This document shows positions 1 through 9,700 of a stretch of DNA of 64,000 nt, piece after piece. The DNA is from a bacterium (GTDB lineage Bacteria > Zhuqueibacterota > QNDG01 > JAFGCO01). The notes below the pieces were generated by a model, which searched no databases, had not been told where the DNA came from, and saw only the letters and a list, made by a program, of their open reading frames with translations. The position numbers were made by a program, and so were the translations under genes. Positions within the stretch are counted from its first letter, which is position 1. Each line of letters begins with the position of its first letter. Location: the NCBI GenBank assembly GCA_016932575.1, contig JAFGCO010000065.1:84465-148464 (forward strand), read 5' to 3'.

Positions 1-1853
1 GTCTCATGTTCGATAAGTGCATGAGCCAGCCGGTCCAGCGCTTTTCGGTTCTCTTTCAGGATTTGAATGCTCCTGACCTCATTCTCTGTCACAATATGTT
101 TCACTTCTTCATCAATCAGGCGGGCCGTGTCTTCACTGAAATCTTTGGGGCGGGTGATCTCTTTACCCAAAAAGGGATGTTCTTCACCGTGCTTAAAATG
201 AACGGGCCCCACTTTATCACTCATACCCCATTGCGTGACCATTAGTCTTGCAAGCCGGGTTGCGTTCTTCAAGTCACTCGCTGCACCATTGGTTAAATCT
301 TGATAAACGAGTTTTTCTGCAGCTCTCCCCCCCATTGCCACAGCAATCCGTCCCATCAAATAGCTGCGTCTGAGATTATGCCGGTCCGTTTCAGGAATCT
401 GTTCCGTCACGCCCAGAGCCCGTCCGCGCGGAATAATCGTTACTTTCTGAAGCGGATCGGCCTCGTGAAGCATCTTCGCAACAAGAGCATGGCCCGCTTC
501 ATGATATGCAATAATTTTTTTCTCTCCCTCTTCTATTTTTTCTTCTCGTTCTGCTCCCAGTAAAATTTTATCCCGTGCTGAATCAAAATGCTTTTTTTGA
601 ACCGTGTTTCTGTCTTCACGCCCTGCCAGTAAAGCGGCTTCATTAACTAAATTTTTCAAATCGGCACCGGAGAATCCCACGGTTCTTGCCGCCAGATTAT
701 CCAACGCAATATCCCGCGCCAACGGCACGGATCTCGTGTGAATCTTTAAAATATCTTCTCTGGCTTTTTTTTGGGGCAGATCAAGCACGATTTGACGATC
801 AAAACGGCCCGGTCGGGTCAGTGCTGCATCCAATACATCCGGCCGGTTGGTAGCTGCTATCAGCACTACAGATTGATTGGGAGCGAATCCGTCCATCTCG
901 GAAAGAATCTGGTTGAGGGTTTGCTCCCGCTCATCGTGGCCACCCCCCAAACCCGTTCCTCGTGTACGCCCCACGGAATCGATTTCATCAATAAAAATAA
1001 TGGAAGGGGATTCCCGTTTTGCCTGAGCAAACATATCACGCACTCTTGAGGCCCCTACGCCGACAAACATTTCTATAAATTCAGAACCGCTAATGCTGAA
1101 AAATGTGACATCCGCTTCACCAGCCGTGGCCCGGGCCAGCATAGTCTTGCCCGTACCGGGAGGTCCCATCAGTAAAATACCCTTGGGGATATCCGCCCCC
1201 AGTTTGGCAAATTTTTCAGGCTGTTTCAAATAATCGATAATTTCCTGAAGATCCTGTTTGGCATTATTCAGTCCTGCCACATCTCTAAATGTCAGGGTAC
1301 TGCTGGTTTTTCTGTACCGCCTCGCTTTCGATTTTCCCACATCAAACAATCCCCCACCCATACCACCCTTCATGCCGTTCTTCATTCGCCGGCTTGCGTA
1401 AATAAAGTAACCGATAATCAAAATCCATGGAAGCAGCATAATGAGAACCGTTTTAATCCATTGCCCCCTGTCGGGTTTCGCCTGAATCACAACTCCGTGA
1501 TTTTCCAACAGAGAAATCAGCTCCGGATCGTCCACCGGAACTGTGGTTGTTTTAAAGAATTTGTAAAAGGTGGTATCCTCTGAGTCACTGATTTTTTTAA
1601 CGCGATACTTAAATTGACCGTCAATACGTTCGTTATTAAACAGAACGGACTTTATACTGTCCATTTTCACATATTGCTTAAATTGACTGTAAGCAATTGT
1701 CAGCCGGGCCGGTTTCTGTGATCTTCCGAATATTGCCCACACAGCTACAGCAATCAATATCAGCCAAATCAGGCTGGATGGATTCTTACGCTCCGGTTGT
1801 TGAAAATTCTTTTCAGATTTCTCCTTTATGAATCCCTTTGAATCATCAGTCAT
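1..1853 (-). CDS. ftsH: ATP-dependent zinc metalloprotease FtsH (C-terminus cut by window edge)
   Basis: Membrane-anchored AAA+ protease that degrades misfolded membrane and regulatory proteins. I translated the frame from the ATG at 1853: about 617 residues are present and the C-terminus lies beyond base 1. Two N-terminal membrane segments (about residues 25-44 and 120-142) flank a short periplasmic domain. Walker A GPPGTGKT is at residues 230-237, Walker B IIFIDEID follows, and the zinc site HEAGH is at 451-455. A Gly/Met-rich linker after the second membrane segment is typical of the family. The start overlaps the stop of the upstream CBS gene (ATGA), so the two are translationally coupled in an htrA-CBS-ftsH operon. 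Confidence 0.96.
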   Translation of the reverse strand, partial: MTDDSKGFIKEKSEKNFQQPERKNPSSLIWLILIAVAVWAIFGRSQKPARLTIAYSQFKQYVKMDSIKSVLFNNERIDGQFKYRVKKISDSEDTTFYKFFKTTTVPVDDPELISLLENHGVVIQAKPDRGQWIKTVLIMLLPWILIIGYFIYASRRMKNGMKGGMGGGLFDVGKSKARRYRKTSSTLTFRDVAGLNNAKQDLQEIIDYLKQPEKFAKLGADIPKGILLMGPPGTGKTMLARATAGEADVTFFSISGSEFIEMFVGVGASRVRDMFAQAKRESPSIIFIDEIDSVGRTRGTGLGGGHDEREQTLNQILSEMDGFAPNQSVVLIAATNRPDVLDAALTRPGRFDRQIVLDLPQKKAREDILKIHTRSVPLARDIALDNLAARTVGFSGADLKNLVNEAALLAGREDRNTVQKKHFDSARDKILLGAEREEKIEEGEKKIIAYHEAGHALVAKMLHEADPLQKVTIIPRGRALGVTEQIPETDRHNLRRSYLMGRIAVAMGGRAAEKLVYQDLTNGAASDLKNATRLARLMVTQWGMSDKVGPVHFKHGEEHPFLGKEITRPKDFSEDTARLIDEEVKHIVTENEVRSIQILKENRKALDRLAHALIEHE

Positions 1854-2239
1854 TCGTTTTTACCTCGTGCCAGCTTTCCGGACCATCTTTCAGATATATC
1901 GTATAAAGAAAAAATGCCGCGGAGTTCTTGATTATGATCCAATATAATGGCATACGGGATGGATTGTCGCCGCATCTTTTCAGCAATTGCCTGAATATCC
2001 TGATTTTCAAAACAGAACAGCAGCGACCGGTTCATGACATCTTTGACTTTAAAGCGATGAAAATCATATTCAGAAAGATTAAGAATACTCCGCGCGCTAA
2101 TATAACCGACAATCCGTTTCTGTTTTATGGCCAGAAGTATATTGACGCCATATTTGAGCATCATTTCACTTGCTTCCCGCAATGGAATATTGGGATTGAT
2201 CACCTGAAACTGATTGGATTTAAATTCACTTGCCAACAT
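1850..2239 (-). CDS. CBS-domain pair protein
   Basis: A 129-residue protein made almost entirely of two CBS motifs (about residues 8-65 and 72-122). CBS pairs usually bind adenosine nucleotides and sense energy state; here no catalytic domain is attached. It sits between htrA and ftsH and its stop overlaps the ftsH start, so it may report nucleotide status to the membrane protease operon, which is inference. A second stand-alone CBS pair lies at 28984-29352, also in an operon with a membrane protease. Family assignment is firm; the ligand is unknown. Confidence 0.85.
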   Translation of the reverse strand: MLASEFKSNQFQVINPNIPLREASEMMLKYGVNILLAIKQKRIVGYISARSILNLSEYDFHRFKVKDVMNRSLLFCFENQDIQAIAEKMRRQSIPYAIILDHNQELRGIFSLYDISERWSGKLARGKNE

Positions 2240-2282
2240 AAAATATTGAACTTTCCTCGCAGATTATCAGCGTCTTGGACGC

Positions 2283-3818
2283 TTATTCTTTTTCGGGAAT
2301 TTTTATAAAAGCATGCCGTTTTGTCTGTCCGCTCAGCAGGGTAAATATAACCACCTGACCAGGCTCGGTCTCTTTCATCGCGGATTGATAGTCAGAAACT
2401 GATTTGATGATTTTATCCTCAATTTTCTGAATCAGATTACCAGACCGGATACCGGCTTCAGCAGCCGGACTGTACCGTTTCACAGCGGTGACAATGACAC
2501 CTGCTTCATTCGCATAATAATGATGCTGGAGTTTTGATGATATTTCCGGAGTCAGATTATGTACTTCCATGCCGAGGTCTTTCAATTCTCCGGATTTTCC
2601 TCCCACACTCGTTAAAACCTCGGCCTCTCGTTTTGCCAGCACAGCGTGGATGGTTTTCCTGTCTCCGTTTCTTAACACGGTCAGTGTGATTGCATCTCCC
2701 GGATTCTTCAGCAACACGGCACTTTGCACCTGATTACTCCGATCAATAGTTTTCCCATCCAATTCGACAAGAATATCCAGAGGTTTCAGCCCTGCCTTTT
2801 CGGCCGGACTGTATTCCATGACTTGTTCAATCAAGACACCGTGCGGTCTTTCCATGCCATACCGCTTTGCGATATTGACGGTGACCGGGCGCATCGAAAT
2901 ACCTAGCCATGCCCGTGTAATCTGACCGTCTTCGATCAGATCCCAAGCGACCTTTTTGGCCAGATTAATCGGCACTGCAAATCCGTATCCCTGGTACCCG
3001 CCGGTTTTGGTAGCAATGGCTGTATTAATCCCGATGACTTCGCCATTAAGATTGACGAGCGCTCCTCCACTGTTACCGGGATTGATAGCCGCATCGGTTT
3101 GAAGGAAATTTTCAACAGCATAGGATCCGCCCTTGGGTGAATTTGGATCCCGGATGATTCCCAGAGCCCGGCTCTTCGCACTGATAATACCCGCTGTAAC
3201 AGTTGAATAGAGACGAAGTGGGTTGCCGATAGCCAGAACCCATTCCCCAACCTGAACAGATTCTGAATCTCCCAGCCGGCAGAACTGCAGGTCATCCCCG
3301 TCGATTTTTATAACAGCCAATTCCGTCAGCAGATCCGCACCGATGAGTTCAGCTTCAAACTGCCGTTTATCAAACAGCTCAACCTGGATATCATCTGCAT
3401 TTTGGATGACATGGTTATTGGTTAGAATATAACCGTTTTCATTAAAAAGAACACCCGATCCCAGGGCTTCGAGACGCTGGTTTTCCGGTCTTTTAAATTG
3501 AAAATTATCACCGAAAAAATCATTAAAAAAGTCCCGGAACAGTGGATTCATCTGTCCTGCAGCGGGCTGTTCCACAATCTGGGACGTCCCAATGCTGACC
3601 ACACCGGGCAGCACCGCTTCGGATACAGACACAAATACCTGATTTAAATCACGGGCACCCTGAAGCCCGGCCGGAACTTCCGCACCAATGGCTTCATCAA
3701 AATTCAGTGAATGGAGATTTTCGGAGTATCCACTTCTGACAATTATAAATCCGATAACGATGCCCGTAAGTATAATAACTGCCCATGAAAAAAATTTAAC
3801 CATTTTTTGATATTCCAT
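2283..3818 (-). CDS. htrA: HtrA/DegP-type periplasmic serine protease with two PDZ domains
   Basis: Envelope quality-control protease of 511 residues. An N-terminal membrane anchor (about residues 8-28) precedes a trypsin-like domain with His136 (TNNHV) and Ser250 (GNSGG), then two PDZ domains (about 285-385 and 405-500). The position that holds the catalytic Asp in DegP (SDIAL) and HtrA1 (ADIAL) reads TELAV here, so the triad is His136-Glu166-Ser250; the 30-residue His-to-acid spacing is kept. It is first in the operon with the CBS gene and ftsH, behind promoter site 3863-3907. Activity with Glu is uncertain. Confidence 0.93.
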   Translation of the reverse strand: MEYQKMVKFFSWAVIILTGIVIGFIIVRSGYSENLHSLNFDEAIGAEVPAGLQGARDLNQVFVSVSEAVLPGVVSIGTSQIVEQPAAGQMNPLFRDFFNDFFGDNFQFKRPENQRLEALGSGVLFNENGYILTNNHVIQNADDIQVELFDKRQFEAELIGADLLTELAVIKIDGDDLQFCRLGDSESVQVGEWVLAIGNPLRLYSTVTAGIISAKSRALGIIRDPNSPKGGSYAVENFLQTDAAINPGNSGGALVNLNGEVIGINTAIATKTGGYQGYGFAVPINLAKKVAWDLIEDGQITRAWLGISMRPVTVNIAKRYGMERPHGVLIEQVMEYSPAEKAGLKPLDILVELDGKTIDRSNQVQSAVLLKNPGDAITLTVLRNGDRKTIHAVLAKREAEVLTSVGGKSGELKDLGMEVHNLTPEISSKLQHHYYANEAGVIVTAVKRYSPAAEAGIRSGNLIQKIEDKIIKSVSDYQSAMKETEPGQVVIFTLLSGQTKRHAFIKIPEKE

Positions 3819-3862
3819 TTTTTTAAGACTCCTTTAATTTTATTTTGCCTTGTTCCATTTAT

Positions 3863-3907
3863 AAAATAGAAAATAGCCAGCTAAAATATCAATCAGGGGA
3901 ATCCTGA
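3863..3907 (-). promoter_or_regulatory. Shared stress-promoter motif upstream of htrA
   Basis: The 15-mer TCAGGATTCCCCTGA (minus strand, 3893-3907) abuts TTGATA. After an 18-nt spacer comes TATTTT at 3863-3868. It lies about 75 bp before the htrA start and is one of eleven similar sites in the window. Confidence 0.7.
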
Positions 3908-4093
3908 TTTTACGGACACAGAATACCTAAATCATCTCCTCAAGTATTGAAAATAAATATAATCGAATCTTCCCTATCATATTGAATAAGATCGATACAT
4001 AACAACACTTTACATGATTTATTCACAAATAGAAATGCCAAATCATTGTTTCGAAGGTTAAAAATGATTCGAAAAATGGCTGATGTGGGCAGT

Positions 4094-4867
4094 TTATTTT
4101 ACATGAAAAATAAATATCATCCCGAGAATTTGGTACCGTTCAGCCTGTATGGGTGCACCTTCTCCGGTCATGTGAATCCATGTTTTTGTTTTTGAATTGA
4201 ACATTTGAAACGATTTCAAAAAAATACGCTTTCCCTCCTGAATGACCTCTTGCATCAGGGCTTCTGTATTCCAGTCGGAATCGGTCCCTGTAATCCGGAT
4301 GACATGATTCAAGGATTTACCTGTCAGGTCGTGCTCAGATACAAATCCGGCCTGTTCTTTAACAGCATCATTCATTAATACGATATTGCCTACCCCGTCT
4401 GTTATCAGTACACCATACCCCGTGCACATCAAAGCGAATCGGAGCCGTTTCTCCGCCTTCTTAAAAATGTTTTGCTGATGATGCTGGCTCAGTGCAATGG
4501 CGATTTCACTTTCCAGTTCGGCATCTTTATAGGGTTTGAGCAAAAAACCGTGCGGCGTAGTTGCCTGGATCTGCTGCAGAACTTTCTCTTCGGGAATGTC
4601 GGACAGAAAAACCACCGGCACATCGAAACGGGACTGAATGTCTCTGGAAGCCTGAATCCCGCTGGTTTTCTTTTTCAACTGGATGTCGATCAGCACCAGA
4701 TCAACTCGAACCGATTCAAGTCCCTCCATCACTTCTTTACGCGTCTTCTCCACACCAGAAACAAAATATCCCATGCGTTCCAGGCTTTGTTTTAAATCAC
4801 GGGCCAGGACCGGATCATTTTCAACGATCATAACTTTTAGTTTAGGTTTTTTCTCCTTTAAAATCAT
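4094..4867 (-). CDS. Response-regulator receiver domain fused to a PAS domain
   Basis: A 257-residue soluble signalling protein. The receiver domain (about 10-125) has the acidic pair Glu16/Asp18, phospho-acceptor Asp61 and Lys111. A PAS domain occupies about 140-257 (starting near RLRFALMCTGYGVLITD). No output domain (DNA-binding, kinase or GGDEF) follows, so it probably passes signal by protein contact or phosphate relay. Its ATG overlaps the stop of the upstream glycosyltransferase gene (ATGA), so both are likely expressed from the promoter at 6251-6294. Confidence 0.85.
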   Translation of the reverse strand: MILKEKKPKLKVMIVENDPVLARDLKQSLERMGYFVSGVEKTRKEVMEGLESVRVDLVLIDIQLKKKTSGIQASRDIQSRFDVPVVFLSDIPEEKVLQQIQATTPHGFLLKPYKDAELESEIAIALSQHHQQNIFKKAEKRLRFALMCTGYGVLITDGVGNIVLMNDAVKEQAGFVSEHDLTGKSLNHVIRITGTDSDWNTEALMQEVIQEGKRIFLKSFQMFNSKTKTWIHMTGEGAPIQAERYQILGMIFIFHVK

Positions 4868-6084
4868 TTTTTTATCCTGAATACAGTTTCAAATGAATTA
4901 AAAAGATCCAGATACTGTTCTACAAGACGGGACATGAGAAACTGATCCTGAACAATTTCTCGTCCGCGTTTGCTCATTTGGCTTCTCAATGCCTCATCCT
5001 TAAGCAGCAGAACAATTCGATCCGCAGCATCACGTATGGACGATACCAAAAAGCCGTTCTCTCCGTCTCGGATCTGATACCGGATACCTCCGACCCGGCC
5101 GCCGATCACAGGCGTTCCTTTCCATAAAGCCTCAGATACCGTCAGCCCAAATCCTTCGCGTATGGATTTTTGCAGCACAACGGCCGCTTTTCTCTGCAGG
5201 GCATTGACCAGAAGACTGTTTTCATGGCTGATGATAATAATCCGCTCCTGACGATGCATAAGCAGGGATTCAAACACCTGTTCACCTTCGGGATCATCCA
5301 TGGCAGCATTCCCCAGTAAAACCAGTGTTGCGTCCACTTGTTTTCTTGCCTGTTTAAACGCCTTAATCACTCCGAGAGGATCTTTCCACCGGTCGAACCG
5401 GGATATTTGAACAATCAGGGGCAGATCTGTGGGAATCCCGTGGTTCTCCAGCTGCTTTTTGATTTCTTCCTCACTCAAAGGACGATTTTTCAGCGAAAAC
5501 GGATCAATGGCCGGCATAAAAAGACGTTGCGGCACATGGATCTTTTTTCTGAATTCACGGATACTCACAATCATGGCATCATAATAACAGATATAAGGCT
5601 TCAAATACTGCCACACTGTCCGGTTCGGGGATGACAGATCGATATGACAACGCCAGATCCAGGGACCTTTCTTTTCAAAATAATGAATCAGCGGTAACGG
5701 CTGAGGATCATGAATCACCACAAAATCATGGTCCAGTTTTTTTCGAACCGAGTTTTCATAAATCGTGCTTTCGTAAATTCTTTTTTCCATTTCGTTTATT
5801 TCATTTGGCCTTCCCTGAAGCGCATTGTGCATTTTTTTTGTAATCCCGAAAAAATCCGGTGACCCCTGGATGAGCCGCCACTCGGTTTTAATCCCCAGGC
5901 TGTTCATCAGCAGGGTCAGAACAGATAAAATTTCCGCCACACCTCCTCCATAATAGGTGGAATTAACATGAACCACGTTGCGCTTTTCCAGTGGCTTGGC
6001 TTTCATCCGGATTCTGTTGAGTGCTTCTGATCCCGTTATGGATTCATAATCATCAATGGTTTTCAGCGGATAATCAAATTTCAT
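4864..6084 (-). CDS. treT: GT4 glycosyltransferase, probable trehalose synthase of TreT type
   Basis: 406 residues from the ATG at 6084. The frame stays open further upstream to a GTG at 6153, but the AGGAGG lies between the two, which favours 6084 although the 15-nt spacing is long. The N-terminal block NSTYYGGGVAEIL (about 41-53) is the hallmark of the TreT/trehalose phosphorylase branch of GT4. The C-terminal half has ISRFDRWKDP and EGFGLTVSEALWKGTPVIG, the nucleotide-sugar site of retaining GT-B enzymes. The family makes trehalose from NDP-glucose and glucose, or cleaves it with phosphate; I cannot tell which direction here. It adds a third trehalose route to the two others in this window. 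Confidence 0.8.
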   Translation of the reverse strand: MKFDYPLKTIDDYESITGSEALNRIRMKAKPLEKRNVVHVNSTYYGGGVAEILSVLTLLMNSLGIKTEWRLIQGSPDFFGITKKMHNALQGRPNEINEMEKRIYESTIYENSVRKKLDHDFVVIHDPQPLPLIHYFEKKGPWIWRCHIDLSSPNRTVWQYLKPYICYYDAMIVSIREFRKKIHVPQRLFMPAIDPFSLKNRPLSEEEIKKQLENHGIPTDLPLIVQISRFDRWKDPLGVIKAFKQARKQVDATLVLLGNAAMDDPEGEQVFESLLMHRQERIIIISHENSLLVNALQRKAAVVLQKSIREGFGLTVSEALWKGTPVIGGRVGGIRYQIRDGENGFLVSSIRDAADRIVLLLKDEALRSQMSKRGREIVQDQFLMSRLVEQYLDLFNSFETVFRIKK

Positions 6085-6405
6085 AAAATCGGTTCTTTTC
6101 CTCCTTTCTCGATTGAGAGCCGAGCCTTTGCGATTATCAATATTAAAAGCCACTGCGGTTGTTCTACATGGTTCGAAAAATTACAATAATCGTATCAACC
6201 CATCAATCACGAACGTTGAGATGTTAAAAATTTGTTTCATATCCAATGAGAGTGTATGGATTCTTTTCAGCAATTACTATCGGGAGAATCCTGATATGGA
6301 TAGAAATTTGCCCTGAATGAAATCATGCATATCAGTGGAAAATTTATGTGTAATATCAGGTAAAAAAGGGATTTTTCACATTATTGATGCAGTAGCGGAA
6401 TAAAG
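6085..6405. other. Intergenic region with promoter site
   Basis: About 320 bp between the treT start and the restored stop of the response regulator. I see the promoter motif at 6251-6294 and no credible gene. The rest is AT-rich leader sequence. Confidence 0.6.
6251..6294 (-). promoter_or_regulatory. Shared stress-promoter motif upstream of treT
   Basis: Minus-strand TCAGGATTCTCCCGA (6280-6294) is followed directly by TAGTAA, a 17-nt spacer and TACACT (6251-6256). The right half is the CCCGA variant also seen at 12961 and 37777. The leader to the treT start is about 165 nt. Confidence 0.6.
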
Positions 6406-6773
6406 CTATTGTTCAATATCCTTCAGTATTTTCTGGATGGCCCCCAAATTTACAGGTTTTTCAATAAATGCAATCGGGTGGACTTTTTGAGTACGCTTTT
6501 TGATATATTCGGTCGCATAACCACTGATGAACACAATTGGAATTTTCTTTTTTTATGAATTTCTTCAGATACTTCAATACCATCCAATCCACCGGTCAGC
6601 CGGACGTCCATGATAATAAGATCCGGTTTCTGTTCAAGTGCAATACCGACCGCGTCTTCGCTCTTGACAACCTGGTTGATGACCTTGGCACCGAGATCCA
6701 TAATATCCAGTGCCAGACTTCTAGCCGTTAATCGTTCGTCTTCTAAAATAAGTACTTTTAACGGTTTTTTCAT
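6406..6773 (-). CDS. Single-domain response regulator, interrupted by a -1 frameshift
   Basis: CheY-like receiver with Glu11/Asp12 and phospho-acceptor Asp56, starting 3 nt after the stop of the large sensor kinase, so it is the probable partner of that kinase. The uninterrupted frame ends at 6450 with a non-homologous tail. If one base is added to the run of seven A (6548-6554), the frame continues as IPIVFISGYATEYI, then FIEKPVNLG, and stops at 6406, which restores the conserved Thr/Ser-Gly-Tyr region and the Lys of the KP motif. The cause could be sequencing undercall, a real mutation, or -1 slippage on A AAA AAG. Confidence 0.75.
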
Positions 6774-6776
6774 GGA

Positions 6777-9700
6777 TTATATCCTTGGCCTGTATAATTC
6801 TTTTTTTAATTTAATCTGGCACTTAAGCCCATTTTTACTTTGAAAAAAGACTTCGCCTTTAAGCTGATGTTTCGTCAGTTCAACAACCGTATCCAATCCC
6901 AAATGTGCATGCGTTTCTACACGAAATCCTTCAGGCAAACCGATTCCATTGTCGGATACTTCAATAATTATTCCTTTCCGGGAACTTGCATCCAGCTTCA
7001 CATGGATCTCTCCATTTCTTCCTTCCGGGAATGCATGCTTCACGGCATTTGACAGCAATTCATTCAATATCAGCCCCAGCGGGACAGCCGTATCAATTAA
7101 AACAGGCACATCAACGGCATCATATGTGAACTTGATCCTATTTTTTTTTGTTAAAAAACTTTGCTGAATCAGAGAGATCAAATCATTGAAATAGTATTTT
7201 AAGTTTAAAGAGGAGAGATCTTTGGATTCATACAATTTTTGATGCACGAGCGCCATAGACCTGATTTTATTCTCGATCTCTCGAAAGGTAAATTTCATAT
7301 TTTCATCCGGAAGCGTACGTGCCCTTAACCGCAATAAAGAAGAAATGACCTGCATGTTGTTTTTTGTGCGGTGATAGAGCTCACGCAGGAGAATTTCCTT
7401 TTCTTTCAGATTATTCTGCACTAATTCTTTTGCTTTGTTCGTTTGTTCATGAAGGCTCGCATTCGATATTGCCTGAATAATTGTTTTGGCAAATATATTC
7501 AGCATATCAATATCCTCTTTCGGTACCTGTTCCATAATGCTGGATACAATGAGAGCTCCGATCATCTTTTTCTCAAGTATCAGCGGAACCAGAATATAAC
7601 TTTTACTGTTACTGAGTTTCTCCACCGCTTTGCAAGCCGATTTTGAAATTGTTGAAGGCATAATATCAGAAGGGTGATTTGTTATCACAATTTTACCATC
7701 GAAAGCGGATTTTATAATACGTTCGTTCATCTGATAAGAAGTAAACATCGTATCCTTAATCGGTAGACCTAAGACTTTATTGACCATTGCCACATTGACT
7801 CTGGAGGAATGAAAGGACCTCATATGATAACTTTCATCCTTTTTATCCAGAGTCAGAATAATCGCTGTTGAGAATCCCAATGATTCGACGGCGGCAGTTG
7901 TGATATGTTTAAAAATCACATTCAGATCCAGGCTTTCATGAACAGCTTCGGTTATTCGATGCAAAATCCTCAGCCGTTCATTCACTAAACGGAGTGTTTC
8001 TTCAGCTTGTTTGCGTTCTGTGATGTCAATAATCACGCCCACAGCTTCAAAATGTATTTCACTCATTTGTTTGACTCTGGCGTCTTCATACATCCAGTGA
8101 ATGATGCCATTGGCATCACGCAGCCGGAATTCCTGGTTGTATCGATCAGCGCCGTGTTTGATGGCCTCTGAACTGACACGGTCCATGGCCTTGCGGTCTT
8201 CTTCAAGAATGCTGAAATAATACATATTATCCAGATTATGACTCGGATGATCCTGAAGGGGAATCGTCTCTTTGATAGAGTCCAGATTCAAATAGTGTGT
8301 TTTCCATAAAAATTCCTGACCAGTTCGTTTTTTACCCTTTTGTCTGATAACAGGGGAATGCCAGAGAATGGCCTGAGCCCCTTCCATCACACGGTCAAGA
8401 TCTTCCTCCGCCAGCTTGCGTTTTGTAATATCCCGGACCACACTCAAGATCGCCTTTTCTCCGCGATACGTCACAAGACTTGAGCTGATTTCAACCGGAA
8501 TTTCTTTCCCGTCTTTTGCTCGATGCCGGGTTTCAAAAACCTGCCGTTCACCCCGTTTCATTCCTATTATCAAATCGTTAATCTCATCCTTGCTGAGATG
8601 AGGATCAATATCTATCGGCCCCATTGTAAGCAGCTCTTCTCTTGAATATCCAAGCGCCTTCACAGCTGTTTCATTCACCTCAACAAACTTTCCATGAAAA
8701 TCGATCACAAAAGCGGTGTCGTTCATGCCGTCAATCAGCTGCTTGTATTCCTTTTCATGTTTTTTCCATTCGGTGACATCCTGAACAGTGGCAAAAACTG
8801 TCCGTGATTGATCTATCCGCCGCTCAATCACACCTTCAATGAGCACGTAAATCGATTCACCGTTTTTTCGAATAAGACGCAATTCAATCGGCTTCAGCTC
8901 ATTTTTTCTGGAGACAACACAAGCATTCAACCAGTCTTTCAGACGCTCTTCGTCATCCGGATGATGAATATTTTCACTGATTAAATTATGGTTATCCATT
9001 TCGGATGGATCGTATCCCAAAAGATCGCACATCGTATCTGACCAGATGACTTCATCGGTTTGAACATTCCAGGTAAAATCACCCATTTTTGCAATACGCT
9101 GAGCAGTCATGAGTCTTTTTTCACTTGCTACCAGAGCGGTTTCCGATTGTTTTTTATGGATGACTTCCCATGCCGCATCAGCAAGGTGCCGGACAAGCTC
9201 GGCATCTTTTTCAGTATAATCCCGGGGTTTATTCCGAACTCCAATAATCGCAACTGCCCTGTCTTCCCGTATAATCGGAATGACCATTTGACGAATCACT
9301 GCAGCACAGTTTTCCGGCGGGCCATTCTTTTTATGAAAAGAACGATAATCATTCTTAATCACCGGCTTTTTATGGTCGATGCATTCCTTCCAGGCATCAT
9401 GCTGATCGAATCTGTCATGAAGACTCTTATTTTTACCCCGGCAGAATTCTATCCAGTTTTTATTCGGCCACTTCTGATGACTCAGCAATTTCATTTCGAT
9501 ATCCATCATATGGAAAAATCCAACAGGACTGTTTACAAACGCGCCAATCCTGTCCAGAGACAATGTAATTAATTCATCCAGTGTATGATCAGCCGCATAA
9601 TCGACAAGATCAAGACGGAATTCCCTCAAGTGCCGGGCCAGCCGCTCTTTACTTTGATCCCGGAATACCAGAACCACACCAATAATGACGCTGTTTTCAT

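Noticed and set aside
6548-6554. Calling programmed frameshifting as the firm explanation
   Set aside because: The slippery site fits, but no downstream pseudoknot or upstream Shine-Dalgarno stimulator is evident, and other single-base shifts nearby point to error or mutation.
9060-9572. 170-codon plus-strand frame
   Set aside because: Antisense to the sensor kinase; no ribosome site.
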